This document shows, piece by piece, positions 27,660 through 38,903 of a stretch of 64,000 nucleotides of DNA. Numbering within the stretch: position 1 is the stretch's first letter; each line of letters opens with the position of its first letter. The position numbers were made by a program, and so were the translations under genes. Under the pieces are notes generated by a model. That model ran no database searches and was not told the DNA's origin. It saw nothing but the letters and a program-made list of their open reading frames with translations. Source of the DNA: Acanthamoeba sp. SK_2022b (lineage: Eukaryota; Discosea; Longamoebia; Acanthamoebidae); contig JANDJZ010001747.1 in the NCBI GenBank assembly GCA_027943245.1, positions 124,001 through 188,000 of the forward strand, given 5' to 3'.

Positions 27660-28631
27660 ATGAACTACGTTCGGCTTGGCGACAGCGGCCTGCAGGTGTC
27701 CCGCCTTTGTCTGGGCGGCATGACCTACGGCGATCCGGCCTGGCGGCCCTGGGTGCTGAAAGAAGAGCAAGCGCGCCCCTTTATCCGTGAGGCGCTGGAG
27801 GCGGGCATCAATTTTTTCGATACCGCCAACATTTACTCCGGCGGAGAAAGCGAGCGCATTCTCGGCCGCGCGCTGAAGGCGTTCGCCCGTCGTGAAGACG
27901 TGGTGATCGCCACCAAAGCCTACTTTCCGATGGACGCGCAGCCGAACAGCCGCGGGCTGTCGCGCAAGCACCTGCTGCACAGCGTCGACGCCTCCTTGCA
28001 GCGGCTGGGAACGGATTACCTCGATTTGTTCGTCCTGCACCGCTTCGACACCGAAACGCCGATCGAAGAAACTGCCGACACCCTCGACGGCCTGGTGCGG
28101 GCGGGCAAGATCCGCTATCTCGGCGCGTCTTCACTGCACGCCTGGCGCCTGATGAAAATGCTGGCCTTTCAGCGTCAGCACCGCCTGGCGCCGTTTATTT
28201 CGTTGCAAAGCCAATACAACCTGGTGACGCGTGAAGACGAAGAAGAATTGATCCCGCTGTGCCTGGAGGAAGGTCTTGGCCTGACGCCCTGGTCGCCGCT
28301 GGCCCGCGGCGTGTTGGCCGGCTCCGCCAGTGGCGGCACGCTGCGCGCCGCCACCGACGAACAGGCGCCCCGTTGGTACGGCGGCAGAAACGAGGTGGAA
28401 TGCACCGTCGCTGCCGTAGCGGAGGTGGCGGCCGTGCACAGCGTTCCACCGGCGCAGATCGCGCTGGCCTGGCTGTTGGCCAAACCCGGCGTAGCGTCGC
28501 CGCTGGTGGGCATGTCCAAGCCACACCATCTGCAGGATGCGCTGGCGGCGCTCGACCTCAGGCTATCGCCGGAAGACGTGGCCGCGCTGGAGGCGCCAAT
28601 GGCACACGCTGCCCGCCCCGAGCGCTGGTAG
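27660..28631 (+). CDS. Aldo/keto reductase, YajO-like
   Basis: A 323-residue TIM-barrel NADPH-dependent reductase. The catalytic tetrad is visible: Asp and Tyr in FFDTANIYSGGESE, Lys in VVIATKAYF, His in FVLHRFDT. SRLCLGGMTYGDP and GASSLHAWRL resemble E. coli YajO. It has a GAGGGGG ribosome binding site, 13 bp after the SDR stop. An SDR and an AKR side by side suggest successive oxidation/reduction of one alcohol or carbonyl; the compound is unknown. Confidence 0.9.
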   Translation: MNYVRLGDSGLQVSRLCLGGMTYGDPAWRPWVLKEEQARPFIREALEAGINFFDTANIYSGGESERILGRALKAFARREDVVIATKAYFPMDAQPNSRGLSRKHLLHSVDASLQRLGTDYLDLFVLHRFDTETPIEETADTLDGLVRAGKIRYLGASSLHAWRLMKMLAFQRQHRLAPFISLQSQYNLVTREDEEELIPLCLEEGLGLTPWSPLARGVLAGSASGGTLRAATDEQAPRWYGGRNEVECTVAAVAEVAAVHSVPPAQIALAWLLAKPGVASPLVGMSKPHHLQDALAALDLRLSPEDVAALEAPMAHAARPERW

Positions 28632-28660
28632 CCCCTTTTCCCTCATTCCCGGAGAGAAAC

Positions 28661-29653
28661 ATGTCATACGCTGTTACCGCGCGAGCGGCGTTGTTCACCC
28701 TCGCTGTCGCATTCACCCTTAGCGCGCCGGCGCAGGCCGCCGTCAGCGCAGACTGCACAGAAAGCAGCATAACGCTGCCGCCCGGCGCACTTTACCCCAA
28801 CGGCATCGCCCGCGCGGCGGACGGTACGCTGTATGTCGGGCTGATCACCAGCGGCAACGTGCTGCGCAAACGGCCGGGTCAGGCGTGGGAAACCTTCTTC
28901 CCCGGCGCTGACACGGTGTTCGCCTCAAACGCGCTGCGGCTGGACGAACGGCGCGGGCTGCTGTGGGGGAACTCGCCGGACTTTCTCTCCGGCGGCAAAA
29001 CGCGCGCCAACCGCATCTATGCGCTGAACGTCGTGGATGGCACCCTCAACCGCAGCCTGGCGCTGCCGGCGGGGGAAATGGGCAACGATATCGTGCTCGG
29101 CGCAGACGGCACGGTGTACGTGACGGAAACCCGCGGCGGCGGCATCCTGCGCCTGCGGCCGGGCGAAACGGCCTTCAGTACGCTGTATCGGGATCCGCAA
29201 TTGGCGGCTCCCAGCGGGTTGGGGGCCGCCGGGATCGTGCTGCTCGACGACCGGCTGATGGCAGTCGCCAATTTCGGCACCGGTAAGCTCTACGCCCTCA
29301 GCTATAACGATCCAAAGCCGCAGCTGACGGAAATGCAGCTGCCGCGCCTCATCGAAAACCCGGACGGGATGGGGTTGGCACCGGACGGCGCGCTGATCGT
29401 GCTGGAAAACGGGATCCAGAGCGGCCAGGGGCGGATCCTGCGGATCCCTTCCCCCAAGGCGGCAGGCATGCACCGCATTGAGATCTTGTGCGAAGGCATG
29501 GAATCGCCGGTCAACCTGACTATCACGCCACAAGGCTGCGCCTTCGTCAGCGAATCGCGCATCCGCCACCGCCTGCTGCCCGGCCATGAAACCGAAGTGC
29601 CCGACAGCTTCCGCCTCTATCAACTGCCTTTGCCTCTCACCGCCGCGCAATAA
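28661..29653 (+). CDS. Secreted beta-propeller protein, SMP-30/gluconolactonase-like
   Basis: A 330-residue protein with a clear Sec signal peptide (cleavage after APAQA near residue 26). The mature part has repeated blades with GIARAADGTLYVG, DIVLGADGTVYVTE and GMGLAPDGALIVLE, typical of six-bladed SMP-30/gluconolactonase or strictosidine-synthase-like propellers. It probably acts in the periplasm, perhaps as a lactonase or binding protein. It follows the reductase by 29 bp with GGAGAG before the ATG. Two G+C stems without T runs follow it. Confidence 0.75.
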   Translation: MSYAVTARAALFTLAVAFTLSAPAQAAVSADCTESSITLPPGALYPNGIARAADGTLYVGLITSGNVLRKRPGQAWETFFPGADTVFASNALRLDERRGLLWGNSPDFLSGGKTRANRIYALNVVDGTLNRSLALPAGEMGNDIVLGADGTVYVTETRGGGILRLRPGETAFSTLYRDPQLAAPSGLGAAGIVLLDDRLMAVANFGTGKLYALSYNDPKPQLTEMQLPRLIENPDGMGLAPDGALIVLENGIQSGQGRILRIPSPKAAGMHRIEILCEGMESPVNLTITPQGCAFVSESRIRHRLLPGHETEVPDSFRLYQLPLPLTAAQ

Positions 29654-29962
29654 CCTTTCCACCACCACTGCGGGCGGCGACTTGCGTTGTTGCCCGCAGG
29701 CGAACAACAATCTCGCTGCATTACAAACCGGCCTTGCGCAGCGCTTCCCATTTTTACCTGTGACAGCCGATTGCCCGCTGGGCTAGTATAAGCGTCTGTG
29801 CAAACCTCGGGTTTGAGCGCGCCGTTTGGCGTTTTGATGATTTGATTTGCGCCGCCCGCCAAGCGCTGAATGGGGCGGCGCCTGCTGAAACAATGTGATA
29901 GCGAATGACGACAATGAAAATCACAGTTCCCTTTACATTCAATGGATTGGAAAAATAATCGC
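29654..29962. other. 309-bp gap before mutS with two strong G+C hairpins
   Basis: CTGCGGGC / GCCCGCAG (29668-29675 with 29692-29699) and GCGCCGCCC / GGGCGGCGC (29849-29857 with 29873-29881) are perfect stems with 15-16-nt loops and no T run. The first may mark the 3' end of the propeller transcript. The second lies in the likely mutS leader. No gene is seen. Confidence 0.5.
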
Positions 29963-32518
29963 ATGAATAGCACCGATAAACTCGATTCGCATACGCCGAT
30001 GATGCAGCAGTACCTGCGCCTCAAGGCCCAGCATCCTGAAATCCTGCTGTTCTACCGCATGGGCGACTTCTACGAGCTGTTTTACGATGACGCCAAGCGC
30101 GCTTCCCAACTGCTGGATATCTCGCTGACCAAACGCGGCGCCTCGGCGGGTGAACCGATCCCGATGGCCGGCGTGCCGCACCACGCGGTGGAGAACTACC
30201 TGGCCAAGCTGGTGCAGCTCGGCGAGTCCGTCGCCATCTGCGAGCAGATCGGCGATCCGGCCACCAGCAAAGGGCCGGTCGAACGCAAAGTGGTGCGTAT
30301 CGTCACCCCCGGCACCATCACCGACGAAGCGCTGCTGCAAGAGCGTCAGGACAACCTGCTGGCGGCGATCTGGCAGGACGCGCGCGGTTTCGGCTACGCC
30401 ACGCTGGACGTCAGCTCCGGCCGCTTCCGCGTCGCCGAGCCGCAGGATCTGGAAACCATGGCCGCCGAGCTGCAGCGCACCAATCCGGCCGAGCTGCTCT
30501 ACCCGGAAACCTTCGAACAAATGGCGCTCATAGAACAGCGCCACGGCCTGCGCCGCCGCCCACTGTGGGAATTCGAGCTTGAGACCGCGCGTCAGCAGCT
30601 CAACCTGCAGTTCGGCACCCGCGATCTGACCGGCTTTGGCGTCGAGCAGGCGCACCAGGCGCTGCGCGCCGCCGGCTGCCTGCTGCAGTACGTCAAAGAT
30701 ACCCAGCGCACTTCACTGCCGCACATTCGCGGCCTCACCATGGAGCGCCAGCAGGACGGCATCATCATGGACGCCGCGACCCGCCGCAATCTGGAGCTGA
30801 CGCAAAGCCTGTCCGGCGGCAGCGACAACACGCTGGCGGCGATCCTCGATCGCACGGTCACGCCGATGGGCAGCCGCATGCTGAAACGCTGGCTGCACAT
30901 GCCGACCCGCGATATCAAGGTTCTCACCGCTCGCCAACAGGCGATCGGCGCATTGCAGGAGCTGTTCACCGATCTGCAGCCTTCGCTGCGTCAGGTGGGC
31001 GATCAGGAGCGAATTTTGGCGCGTCTGGCGCTGCGCACCGCGCGGCCGCGCGATCTGGCGCGCATGCGTCATGCTTTCCAGCAACTGCCGGACATCCGAG
31101 CGCTGCTGCAAGACGTGGACACCCCGCACGTGCAGCAGCTGCTGTCACAGGTAGGCCAGTTCGACGAGCTGCGTGAGCTGCTGGAACGCGCGGTCATTGA
31201 ATCGCCGCCGGTGCTGGTACGCGACGGCGGCGTGATCGCCCCCGGTTACAACAGCGAACTGGACGAGTGGCGCGCACTGGCCGACGGCGCCAGCGACTAC
31301 CTCGACCGGCTGGAGATCCGCGAGCGTGAAAAGCTGGGGCTGGATACGCTCAAGGTCGGTTTTAACGGCGTACACGGCTACTACATTCAGGTCAGCCGCG
31401 GCCAAAGCCACCTGGTGCCGATCCACTATGTGCGCCGCCAGACGCTGAAAAACGCCGAGCGCTACATCATCCCGGAATTGAAAGAGTACGAAGACAAAGT
31501 GCTCACCTCCAAGGGTAAGGCGCTGGCGATCGAGAAAAGCCTGTACGACGAGCTGTTTGATCTGCTGCTGCCGCACCTGGCGGAACTGCAGCAAAGCGCC
31601 GCCGCACTGGCCGAGCTGGACGTGCTGGCCAACCTGGCCGAGCGCGCCGATACCCTGAACTACGCTTGCCCAACCATGAGTGAACAGCCGGGGATCCGCA
31701 TTACCGAAGGCCGCCACCCGGTGGTAGAGCAGGTGCTGAGTGAGCCGTTTATCTCCAATCCGCTCACCCTGTCGCCACAGCGCCGCATGCTGATCATCAC
31801 AGGCCCGAACATGGGCGGTAAAAGCACTTATATGCGGCAAACGGCGCTGATCGTGCTGATGGCGCACATCGGCAGCTACGTGCCGGCCACCAAGGCCACC
31901 ATCGGCCCGGTGGATCGCATCTTCACCCGCGTCGGCGCGGCGGACGATCTGGCTTCCGGCCGCTCTACCTTCATGGTGGAGATGACCGAAACCGCCAACA
32001 TCCTGCACAACGCCACCGAGCACAGCCTGGTGTTGATGGATGAAATCGGTCGCGGCACCTCCACCTACGACGGCCTGTCGCTGGCCTGGGCCTGCGCCGA
32101 GAACCTGGCCAACCGCATCAAGGCGATGACGCTGTTCGCCACCCACTACTTCGAGCTGACGACGCTACCGGAGAAAATGGAAGGCGTGGTCAACGTGCAT
32201 CTGGACGCGCTCGAACATGGCGATACCATCGCCTTCATGCACAGCGTGCAGGACGGGGCTGCCAGCAAAAGCTATGGCCTGGCGGTCGCCGCGCTGGCCG
32301 GCGTGCCGCGCGACGTCATCAAGCGCGCCCGTCAGAAGCTGCGCGAGCTGGAGTCTATCTCCAGCCACACCGCCTCGGGCAGCGTCGATGCCACCCAGAT
32401 GACGCTGCTGCAGGAAGAGACCTCGCCGGCGGTAGAAGCCCTGGAGGCGCTGGATCCGGATTCCCTGTCGCCACGCCAGGCGCTGGAATGGATCTACCGG
32501 CTGAAAAATATGGTGTAG
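29963..32518 (+). CDS. mutS: DNA mismatch repair protein MutS
   Basis: Mismatch sensor that recruits MutL and MutH. The protein has 851 residues (E. coli 853). The mismatch-contacting Phe-x-Glu lies in [15 protein letters not shown] near residue 33-40, the ATPase P-loop GPNMGGKST near 614-622, and the Walker B segment [13 protein letters not shown] about 80 residues later. The C-terminal [15 protein letters not shown] tetramer region is present. The start at 29963 ([17 protein letters not shown]) matches the E. coli N-terminus; an in-frame ATG seven codons upstream has no better ribosome site. It converges on rpoS. Confidence 0.98.
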   Translation: MNSTDKLDSHTPMMQQYLRLKAQHPEILLFYRMGDFYELFYDDAKRASQLLDISLTKRGASAGEPIPMAGVPHHAVENYLAKLVQLGESVAICEQIGDPATSKGPVERKVVRIVTPGTITDEALLQERQDNLLAAIWQDARGFGYATLDVSSGRFRVAEPQDLETMAAELQRTNPAELLYPETFEQMALIEQRHGLRRRPLWEFELETARQQLNLQFGTRDLTGFGVEQAHQALRAAGCLLQYVKDTQRTSLPHIRGLTMERQQDGIIMDAATRRNLELTQSLSGGSDNTLAAILDRTVTPMGSRMLKRWLHMPTRDIKVLTARQQAIGALQELFTDLQPSLRQVGDQERILARLALRTARPRDLARMRHAFQQLPDIRALLQDVDTPHVQQLLSQVGQFDELRELLERAVIESPPVLVRDGGVIAPGYNSELDEWRALADGASDYLDRLEIREREKLGLDTLKVGFNGVHGYYIQVSRGQSHLVPIHYVRRQTLKNAERYIIPELKEYEDKVLTSKGKALAIEKSLYDELFDLLLPHLAELQQSAAALAELDVLANLAERADTLNYACPTMSEQPGIRITEGRHPVVEQVLSEPFISNPLTLSPQRRMLIITGPNMGGKSTYMRQTALIVLMAHIGSYVPATKATIGPVDRIFTRVGAADDLASGRSTFMVEMTETANILHNATEHSLVLMDEIGRGTSTYDGLSLAWACAENLANRIKAMTLFATHYFELTTLPEKMEGVVNVHLDALEHGDTIAFMHSVQDGAASKSYGLAVAALAGVPRDVIKRARQKLRELESISSHTASGSVDATQMTLLQEETSPAVEALEALDPDSLSPRQALEWIYRLKNMV

Positions 32519-32541
32519 TCTGGCGCCAAACGCGGGCATAA

Positions 32542-32572
32542 AAAAACGGTGAGCATCATGCTCACCGTTTTT
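32542..32572. terminator. Bidirectional terminator between mutS and rpoS
   Basis: A long perfect stem (AAAAACGGTGAGCAT / ATGCTCACCGTTTTT) with A/T runs on both sides, placed between converging genes. Confidence 0.93.
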
Positions 32573-32597
32573 ATTTGATGCGGTTCAACAATCGGCG

Positions 32598-33596
32598 TTA
32601 TTCGCGGAACAGCGCCTCAATGCTCAGGCCCTGCATCTGCAGAATCTCACGCAGGCGGCGCAGGCCTTCAACCTGAATCTGACGAACGCGCTCACGCGTC
32701 AGGCCAATCTCCCGGCCTACGTCTTCCAGCGTCGCCGCTTCATAGCCCAGCAGGCCGAAACGACGCGCCAACACTTCACGCTGTTTGGCGTTCAGTTCGA
32801 ACAACCATTTGACGATGCTTTGCTTCATATCGTCGTCTTGCGTGGTGTCTTCAGGCCCGTTGTCCTTCTCGTCGGCCAGAATGTCCAGCAGCGCTTTCTC
32901 CGAATCCCCGCCCAGCGGCGTATCCACCGAGGTGATGCGCTCATTCAGACGCAGCATGCGGCTGACGTCATCCACCGGCTTGTCGAGTTGCTCGGCAATC
33001 TCTTCAGCGCTCGGTTCATGATCCAGCTTGTGGGAAAGCTCGCGCGCGGTGCGCAGATAGACATTCAGTTCTTTGACGATATGGATAGGCAAACGAATGG
33101 TACGGGTTTGGTTCATGATCGCCCGTTCAATCGTCTGACGGATCCACCAAGTTGCGTAAGTGGAGAAGCGGAAACCGCGTTCCGGGTCGAATTTTTCCAC
33201 TGCGCGAATCAGACCGAGGTTACCCTCTTCGATCAGATCCAGCAGCGCCAGACCGCGGTTGCTGTAGCGGCGGGCGATTTTCACCACCAGCCGCAGGTTG
33301 CTTTCAATCATGCGGCGGCGGGACGGCACGTCACCGCGCAGAGCACGCCGCGCAAAATAGACTTCTTCCTCTGCGGTCAGCAGAGGTGAATAACCGATCT
33401 CACCCAGATAGAGCTGCGTCGCATCCAATACGCGTTGCGTAACGCCTTGAGACAACAGCTCTTCTTCCGCTAAATCGTTCTCGCTGGTCTCTTCTTCTAC
33501 CAGCGCTTTTTCATCAAACGACTCAGCCTCAGCTCCATTCTCGTCGAAATCCGCATCATCATGTAACTCGTTAACTTTCAGCGTATTTTGGCTCAT
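32598..33596 (-). CDS. rpoS: RNA polymerase sigma factor RpoS (sigma-38)
   Basis: Stationary-phase and general-stress sigma factor, 332 residues (E. coli 330). Region 2 ([31 protein letters not shown] with [21 protein letters not shown]) and the region 4 helix-turn-helix ([20 protein letters not shown]) are intact, and the acidic N-terminal region 1 is present. No stop or frameshift is seen, although rpoS is often mutated in laboratory lines. It follows nlpD by 54 bp; in E. coli its main promoter lies inside nlpD and gives a long regulated leader. Confidence 0.98.
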   Translation of the reverse strand: MSQNTLKVNELHDDADFDENGAEAESFDEKALVEEETSENDLAEEELLSQGVTQRVLDATQLYLGEIGYSPLLTAEEEVYFARRALRGDVPSRRRMIESNLRLVVKIARRYSNRGLALLDLIEEGNLGLIRAVEKFDPERGFRFSTYATWWIRQTIERAIMNQTRTIRLPIHIVKELNVYLRTARELSHKLDHEPSAEEIAEQLDKPVDDVSRMLRLNERITSVDTPLGGDSEKALLDILADEKDNGPEDTTQDDDMKQSIVKWLFELNAKQREVLARRFGLLGYEAATLEDVGREIGLTRERVRQIQVEGLRRLREILQMQGLSIEALFRE

Positions 33597-33650
33597 ATGC
33601 TGCTCCTACCCGTGATACCGCGAGCAGAATCTCAGCGTATTCTGCCCAAT

Positions 33651-34667
33651 CTATCGCTGCGGAAGATAACGCAGCGGGTTTACGGATTTCCCCTTGTAAC
33701 GAATTTCAAAATGCAAACGTACTGAACTGGTACCGGTGCTACCCATGGTGGCTATTTTTTGACCCGCCTTCACTTCTTGTTGTTCCCGGACCAGCATTGT
33801 GTCGTTATGAGCGTAGGCGCTCAGGTAATCATCATTGTGTTTGATGATGATTAGATTACCGTAACCCCGTAAAGCGTTGCCGGCATACACTACGCGGCCA
33901 TCGGCGGTAGCGAAGATAGGCTGCCCACGGGAACCGGCGATATCGACGCCCTTATTCCCACCTTCTGATGAGGAAAAGTTATCAATAATCTTACCGTCAG
34001 TCGGCCATCTCCAGGTACTGACCGGAGAACTGTTGCTGACGGTGCTGCTCACAGGTGGAGCGGCTTCCGGTGCGGTAACAGGCGCAGTCGCGGTCCCAAC
34101 CGCTGCGGCACCTGCTGCAGGTAACATCTTACCTACATTCTGTTTACCCGAGTTTTCAGAATACGCGTTAGTTGATTGAGAATCAACCGTTGCCGTCTGG
34201 ATCTGGGAGCTGGAAGGTGGCTTCGGAACGCCGCCTTTGGTTGCATCTGTCGTCGCCAGCATGCCGCCACCGCCGTTGGCAGAACCATTACCAAGCTGAA
34301 TGGTTTGGCCAACATTCAGGCTGTATGGCTCGGGAATATTGTTGCGCTGCGCCAGGTCGCGGAAATCGTTGCCGGTGATCCAGGCGATATAAAACAGCGT
34401 GTCGCCGCGCTTGACCGTATAGGTTTCACCGCCGCTGTAGCTCCCTTTAGGGATAGCGTTATAACTGCGGTTATAGACAATGCGGCCCTCGGGGCTGACC
34501 TGCTGCGCCCCGCCATTATTATTGCCGGATGGAACGGCACCGCCGCCACCCACGCTGCTGATAGGGGCTGACGTCGAGGCATTGTTCGTACAACCCGCCA
34601 ACCACAAACTTACCATCGTACACACCGCTACCCGGCGTAACGTAATCATTGGGCTTCCCGTGCTCAT
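33651..34667 (-). CDS. nlpD: Lipoprotein NlpD, activator of amidase AmiC
   Basis: A 338-residue outer-membrane lipoprotein. The lipobox LWLAGC ends at Cys26. A low-complexity linker is followed by a LysM domain ([17 protein letters not shown]), a Thr/Ala/Pro linker and a C-terminal LytM domain. The LytM zinc site is degenerate (NKGVDIAG in place of the usual His-x-x-x-Asp), as in E. coli NlpD, so it activates the amidase and does not cut peptidoglycan itself. Acts in daughter-cell separation. It is upstream of rpoS. Confidence 0.97.
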   Translation of the reverse strand: MSTGSPMITLRRVAVCTMVSLWLAGCTNNASTSAPISSVGGGGAVPSGNNNGGAQQVSPEGRIVYNRSYNAIPKGSYSGGETYTVKRGDTLFYIAWITGNDFRDLAQRNNIPEPYSLNVGQTIQLGNGSANGGGGMLATTDATKGGVPKPPSSSQIQTATVDSQSTNAYSENSGKQNVGKMLPAAGAAAVGTATAPVTAPEAAPPVSSTVSNSSPVSTWRWPTDGKIIDNFSSSEGGNKGVDIAGSRGQPIFATADGRVVYAGNALRGYGNLIIIKHNDDYLSAYAHNDTMLVREQQEVKAGQKIATMGSTGTSSVRLHFEIRYKGKSVNPLRYLPQR

Positions 34668-34974
34668 GCTTCCCCCATGACAGCAATATCAGTGATATAT
34701 CCAAAATACCCTTTACATCGTAGCCGAGCTTTTGCCACTTCCCAGTCCCTGCGATGTAAAGGCGCCGCCGGCCGATCCCTGAACGCCAGGTCATCTCCCG
34801 CCGGAGCATCAAAACGCGCGCCAATGCTAACCACATTGGCGTTGCCGCACCATAAGACAACTACGTAGAAAGGCCAATTCTAGTGAAAATTAGCCTGATT
34901 GGAACGAGAAAACCTTATCCGGACGTGATGAAAGTGCAACAGATTTTGCAGACGGTCGAAAAATCAGACAATCG
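34668..34974. other. 307-bp gap between pcm and nlpD
   Basis: It should hold the nlpD promoter. ATATCA-G-TGATAT at 34687-34699 is a short dyad about 20-30 bp upstream of the nlpD start. I see no gene and no clear promoter that I could defend. E. coli has a shorter gap here. Confidence 0.4.
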
Positions 34975-35601
34975 CTAGGCCAATTCGCCTTTCACCAGCG
35001 GGACAAAGCGCACCGCTTCCACCGCATCGACAACGAACTCGTTGCCATGGCGTTGAATGCGTTTGAGGGTTTGGGCCTGCTCGCCCACCGGCAGCACCAA
35101 AATGCCGCCGTCGTCCAATTGTTCCACCAGCGCCTGCGGGATCTCCGGCGGCGCGGCGGTGACGATGATCGCATCGAACGGGCCACGCGACGCCCAGCCC
35201 TGCCAGCCGTCGCCGTGGCGGGTGGAAACATTGTGAAGATCGAGCTGCTTCAGGCGGCGCTTGGCCTGCCACTGTAACCCCTTGATGCGTTCGACGGAAC
35301 AAACGTGTTGCACCAGATGTGCCAGGATAGCGGTCTGATAACCGGAACCGGTGCCGATCTCCAGCACCCGTGAAGTGGGCTTCAGATTCAGCAGCTCGGT
35401 CATCCGCGCCACCATATAAGGCTGGGAAATGGTCTGGCCGGAGCCGATCGGCAGCGCGGTGTTTTCGTAGGCCTTATGATCCAGCGCTTCGTCGACAAAA
35501 CGCTCGCGCGGCACCGCTTCGATCGCTCGCAGCAGCTTTTCGTCCCGGATCCCCTGCTGCCGCAGCTGCGTCAGCAATGTTTGCATACGCTTGTTCACCA
35601 T
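34975..35601 (-). CDS. pcm: Protein-L-isoaspartate O-methyltransferase
   Basis: SAM-dependent repair of isoaspartyl residues in aged proteins. The protein has 208 residues as in E. coli. The SAM site [13 protein letters not shown] and the [15 protein letters not shown] motif that holds the isoaspartate are visible. Its first seven bases overlap the end of surE, so the two are coupled; both genes matter for stationary-phase survival and lie beside rpoS. Confidence 0.97.
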   Translation of the reverse strand: MVNKRMQTLLTQLRQQGIRDEKLLRAIEAVPRERFVDEALDHKAYENTALPIGSGQTISQPYMVARMTELLNLKPTSRVLEIGTGSGYQTAILAHLVQHVCSVERIKGLQWQAKRRLKQLDLHNVSTRHGDGWQGWASRGPFDAIIVTAAPPEIPQALVEQLDDGGILVLPVGEQAQTLKRIQRHGNEFVVDAVEAVRFVPLVKGELA

Positions 35602-36356
35602 TCCCCGCTAACCTCTGCCTTGGTTAACCATGTTTTCACGACTTCCTGCGCCGCGTAGGCGGTCAAATCCACCTGCAGCGGCGTGATCGCCACATAGCCT
35701 TGTTCCACCGCCGCAAAGTCGGTATCCGGCCCGACATCAAATTTATCACCAGGCGGCCCGATCCAGTAGAGATTTTGTCCGCGCGGATCCTGCTGGCAGA
35801 ACACCTTGTCGGCGGGATGGCGGCTGCCACAGCGGGTAACGCGCAGGCCTTTAATCTCCGCCAGGGGCAGATCCGGTACGTTGATATTCAGTATTTTTCC
35901 GGTACGCAACGGCTCACGCTGCAACGCGCGCAGGATACGGCAAGTAATGGCAGCGGCAGTCGCATAGTGCTGGTGGCCGTTCAACGACACCGCCAACGCG
36001 GGCAGCCCCAGATGCCGGCCCTCCATCGCCGCCGCGACGGTGCCGGAATAGATGACGTCGTCGCCCAAATTCGGCCCGGCGTTAATGCCGGAGACCACGA
36101 TATCCGGTGCCGGGTGCATCAGTGCGTTGACACCAAGATAGACACAGTCGGTCGGCGTCCCCTGCAGCACCGCAATATCGCCGTTGGCCAGCGTCTGCGT
36201 GCGCAGCGGCGATTCCAGCGTCAGCGCATTGGAAGAGCCGCTGCGGTTACGATCCGGCGCCACGACCTGCACCTCGGCGAATTCCCGCAGCGCCGCCGCC
36301 AGCACCTGAATGCCCGGAGCGCTGACGCCGTCATCGTTACTCAGCAATATCCGCAT
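35595..36356 (-). CDS. surE: 5'/3'-nucleotidase SurE
   Basis: Metal-dependent nucleotidase and exopolyphosphatase, 253 residues as in E. coli. [16 protein letters not shown] gives the Asp-Asp metal ligands (8, 9), RSGSSNALT the metal-binding Ser, and [22 protein letters not shown] the conserved Asn and substrate loop. The start at 36356 aligns with E. coli; the ATG three codons upstream is less likely. It overlaps truD by 20 bp and pcm by 7 bp. Confidence 0.97.
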   Translation of the reverse strand: MRILLSNDDGVSAPGIQVLAAALREFAEVQVVAPDRNRSGSSNALTLESPLRTQTLANGDIAVLQGTPTDCVYLGVNALMHPAPDIVVSGINAGPNLGDDVIYSGTVAAAMEGRHLGLPALAVSLNGHQHYATAAAITCRILRALQREPLRTGKILNINVPDLPLAEIKGLRVTRCGSRHPADKVFCQQDPRGQNLYWIGPPGDKFDVGPDTDFAAVEQGYVAITPLQVDLTAYAAQEVVKTWLTKAEVSGEW

Positions 36357-37383
36357 CACTGTCATCCTGCTGCATGATCTCGCGAACTACGCTGGTGGCG
36401 AAGCTGCCTGCCGGCAGCCAGAAGCGCAGTTCCACGGTAACGTCATCCCACCAGTTCCACAGCATATTTTGCGGCTGCAACAGCAGGGCCCGACGAGCGG
36501 GTTCGACACGCTCGCGCTTTAAAAGCGTAAGCAATTCCGGCTGCTCCGCCAAGCATTGTTGTTCAAATGCCAACGCATCGCCGGCAGTACCCGGCTCGCC
36601 GTCGCCCGGCAACGTCGCGGTGACAACCAGCTCGCCGGCATCCAGGCGCTGTTGCAGCGTCTCCAGCTCATCGGCTTTGGCGACAAACCAGCTGCCGCGG
36701 CCGCTCAGCTGCAGGGCGTCACCTTCCAGCACGGTGCGCTGCAGGCCGTCGGCCAGGCGCCTGCTCGCGACCTGATTAAACAGCGCGCTGCGGCTGGCGG
36801 ACAGGTAGAAACTACGCTTGCTGCGCTCTTTGACGCGAATTTCGTCATTCGCCCAGCGGCGCGCCATCACCAGGTTGTTGCCGCCGCGGCCGAAACGCTG
36901 GCTGCCGAAGTAGTTCGGCACGCCCTGCGCGGCGATGGCCTGCAGGCGGCGTTCCACGTCCTGCCGGTCGGAAATCTGGCGCAGCACCAACGTAAAGTGG
37001 TTGCCCTTCAGGTTGCCAATGCGCATTTTACGCAGATGGCGGGCGTACGAGAGCACCTCGCAGCCTTCCAGCGTAAACCGGGAGAAATCCGGCGTGTCCT
37101 TACCCGGCATATGCAGGCAGAACCACTGCTCGGTCACCGCGTGGCGATCCTTCAAGCCGGCATAGCTGACGGAACGGGCGTGAATACCGGCGAAGCGCGC
37201 CAGATAATCGGCCACGAACTGGGTATTGCAGCCGTTTTTACGGATGTTCACCAGTACGTGCTCGCCTTCACCGTCCGGCGCAAAGCCCAGGTCTTCCACC
37301 ACCACGAAATCTTCCGGATTGGCTTTCAACACCCCGGTGCTCTGCGGCCGGCCATGCAGCCAGGTCAGATTCGCCATATTCAT
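36337..37383 (-). CDS. truD: tRNA pseudouridine(13) synthase TruD
   Basis: Converts U13 of tRNA-Glu to pseudouridine. The protein has 348 residues (E. coli 349). The catalytic Asp79 is in [15 protein letters not shown], and [18 protein letters not shown] and SAARSALFNQ-type ([17 protein letters not shown]) motifs follow. ATG at 37383 or 37377 could start it. It lies 4 bp after ispF and overlaps surE. Confidence 0.97.
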   Translation of the reverse strand: MNMANLTWLHGRPQSTGVLKANPEDFVVVEDLGFAPDGEGEHVLVNIRKNGCNTQFVADYLARFAGIHARSVSYAGLKDRHAVTEQWFCLHMPGKDTPDFSRFTLEGCEVLSYARHLRKMRIGNLKGNHFTLVLRQISDRQDVERRLQAIAAQGVPNYFGSQRFGRGGNNLVMARRWANDEIRVKERSKRSFYLSASRSALFNQVASRRLADGLQRTVLEGDALQLSGRGSWFVAKADELETLQQRLDAGELVVTATLPGDGEPGTAGDALAFEQQCLAEQPELLTLLKRERVEPARRALLLQPQNMLWNWWDDVTVELRFWLPAGSFATSVVREIMQQDDSDADIAE

Positions 37384-37387
37384 GCGG

Positions 37388-37861
37388 TTATTCCTTGATC
37401 AGCAAGGCGACCGCTTCGCAGGCGATACCCTCGCCGCGCCCGGTGAAACCGAGCTGCTCGGTGGTGGTGGCCTTCACGTTGACGTCATCCATATGGCACT
37501 GCAGATCTTCCGCCAGGAAGACGCGCATCTGCGGGATGTGCGGCGCCATTTTCGGCGCCTGGGCGATGATGGTGATATCGAGGTTGCCGAGGCGGTACCC
37601 TTTGGCGCGGATGCGTTTCCAGGCTTCGCGCAGCAGTTCGCGGCTGTCGGCGCCTTTGAACGCCGGATCGGTATCGGGGAACAGCTTGCCGATATCGCCC
37701 AGCGCCGCCGCGCCCAGCAGGGCGTCGGTCACGGCGTGCAGCGCGACGTCGCCGTCGGAGTGGGCCAGCAAACCTTTGTCGTAAGGGATGCGAACGCCAC
37801 CGATCACCAGCGGGCCTTCGCCGCCGAATTTATGTACGTCAAAACCGTGACCGATACGCAT
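37388..37861 (-). CDS. ispF: 2-C-methyl-D-erythritol 2,4-cyclodiphosphate synthase IspF
   Basis: Fifth step of the MEP isoprenoid pathway. A 157-residue trimeric zinc enzyme: [13 protein letters not shown] gives zinc ligands Asp8 and His10, and [21 protein letters not shown] gives His42 and the nucleotide loop. It lies 10 bp after ispD in the ftsB-ispD-ispF-truD-surE-pcm unit. Confidence 0.98.
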   Translation of the reverse strand: MRIGHGFDVHKFGGEGPLVIGGVRIPYDKGLLAHSDGDVALHAVTDALLGAAALGDIGKLFPDTDPAFKGADSRELLREAWKRIRAKGYRLGNLDITIIAQAPKMAPHIPQMRVFLAEDLQCHMDDVNVKATTTEQLGFTGRGEGIACEAVALLIKE

Positions 37862-37871
37862 GATGCGCTCC

Positions 37872-38579
37872 TTAATTGTCCAACTGAGTCAAATAAAACG
37901 CCGCCAGCGCCAAATCCTCCGGCCGCGTTACTTTAATGTTGTCCGCCCGGCCGGCGATCAGCTGCGGATGATAACCGCAATGCTCCAGCGCCGAGGCTTC
38001 GTCGGTGACGTTCGCACCTTCATCCAGCGCGCGCTGCAGGCACTGCTTGAGCAGCGGCAGCGGAAACAGCTGCGGCGTCAGCGCGTGCCACAGATCCTGG
38101 CGTTCGACGGTGTGGGCGATGGTTTCGCGGCCGGGTTCGGCGCGTTTCATGGTGTCGCGCACCGGGGCGGCGAGAATGCCGCCGACCTTGCTGTGTGCGG
38201 TGATCGCCAGCAGGCGCTCGAGATCGTCGGCGTGCAGGCAGGGGCGTGCAGCGTCGTGCACCAGTACCCAGTCCGCATCGCCCGCCAGCTTCAGCCCGGC
38301 CATCACCGAATCGGCGCGCTGCCTGCCGCCCTCGGTGACGATCACCCGCGGATCCTGGGCGATCGGCAACTGTTCGAACTGGCGATCTTCGGGGCCGATC
38401 GCCACGATCACCCGCTCAATGCGCGGATGACGCAACAGGGCGTGGATGGCGTGCTCGACGATGCTGTGCCGGCCGATGGTTAAATATTGCTTCGGGCATT
38501 CCGCCTGCATGCGGCTGCCGATACCGGCAGCGGGCAGGACGGCAATCACCGAGGGAAAGGTGCCTGCGGAGTGATTCAT
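37872..38579 (-). CDS. ispD: 2-C-methyl-D-erythritol 4-phosphate cytidylyltransferase IspD
   Basis: Third step of the MEP pathway, transferring CMP to methylerythritol phosphate. The protein has 235 residues (E. coli 236). The nucleotide loop [20 protein letters not shown] and VHDAARPCL are the family signatures. It lies 3 bp after ftsB and 10 bp before ispF. Confidence 0.98.
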   Translation of the reverse strand: MNHSAGTFPSVIAVLPAAGIGSRMQAECPKQYLTIGRHSIVEHAIHALLRHPRIERVIVAIGPEDRQFEQLPIAQDPRVIVTEGGRQRADSVMAGLKLAGDADWVLVHDAARPCLHADDLERLLAITAHSKVGGILAAPVRDTMKRAEPGRETIAHTVERQDLWHALTPQLFPLPLLKQCLQRALDEGANVTDEASALEHCGYHPQLIAGRADNIKVTRPEDLALAAFYLTQLDN

Positions 38580-38582
38580 GCG

Positions 38583-38903
38583 TTATTTTTGTGCGTTATT
38601 TTGCGAGGAAGACGCCGCGTTGCGTCTGGATTGGTCAGGAACCAGACGATAGAAAGTCTCACCGGGCTTGATCATGCCCAGCTCATTACGCGCTCGCTCT
38701 TCGATCGCTTCCTGACCGCCGTTCAAATCATCGATTTCGGCAAACAGCTGATCGTTACGCGCTTTCAACTTGGCGTTGTTGCCCTGTTGGACCGCAACGT
38801 CTTCATTGACTCGCACGTAATCGTGAATACCATTTTTGCCCAGCCACAGTGAATACTGTAACCAACCGAGCAATGCCAGCAATAGCAGCGTAAGTTTTCC
38901 CAT
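38583..38903 (-). CDS. ftsB: Cell division protein FtsB
   Basis: A 106-residue bitopic inner-membrane protein of the FtsQBL divisome complex. It starts [25 protein letters not shown], a short cytoplasmic end and one membrane helix, then a leucine-zipper coiled coil (about 28-70) in the periplasm. The start at 38903 matches E. coli FtsB (103 residues) and has GGGGGCGGAG; the frame extends upstream without similarity. First gene of its unit. Confidence 0.96.
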   Translation of the reverse strand: MGKLTLLLLALLGWLQYSLWLGKNGIHDYVRVNEDVAVQQGNNAKLKARNDQLFAEIDDLNGGQEAIEERARNELGMIKPGETFYRLVPDQSRRNAASSSQNNAQK

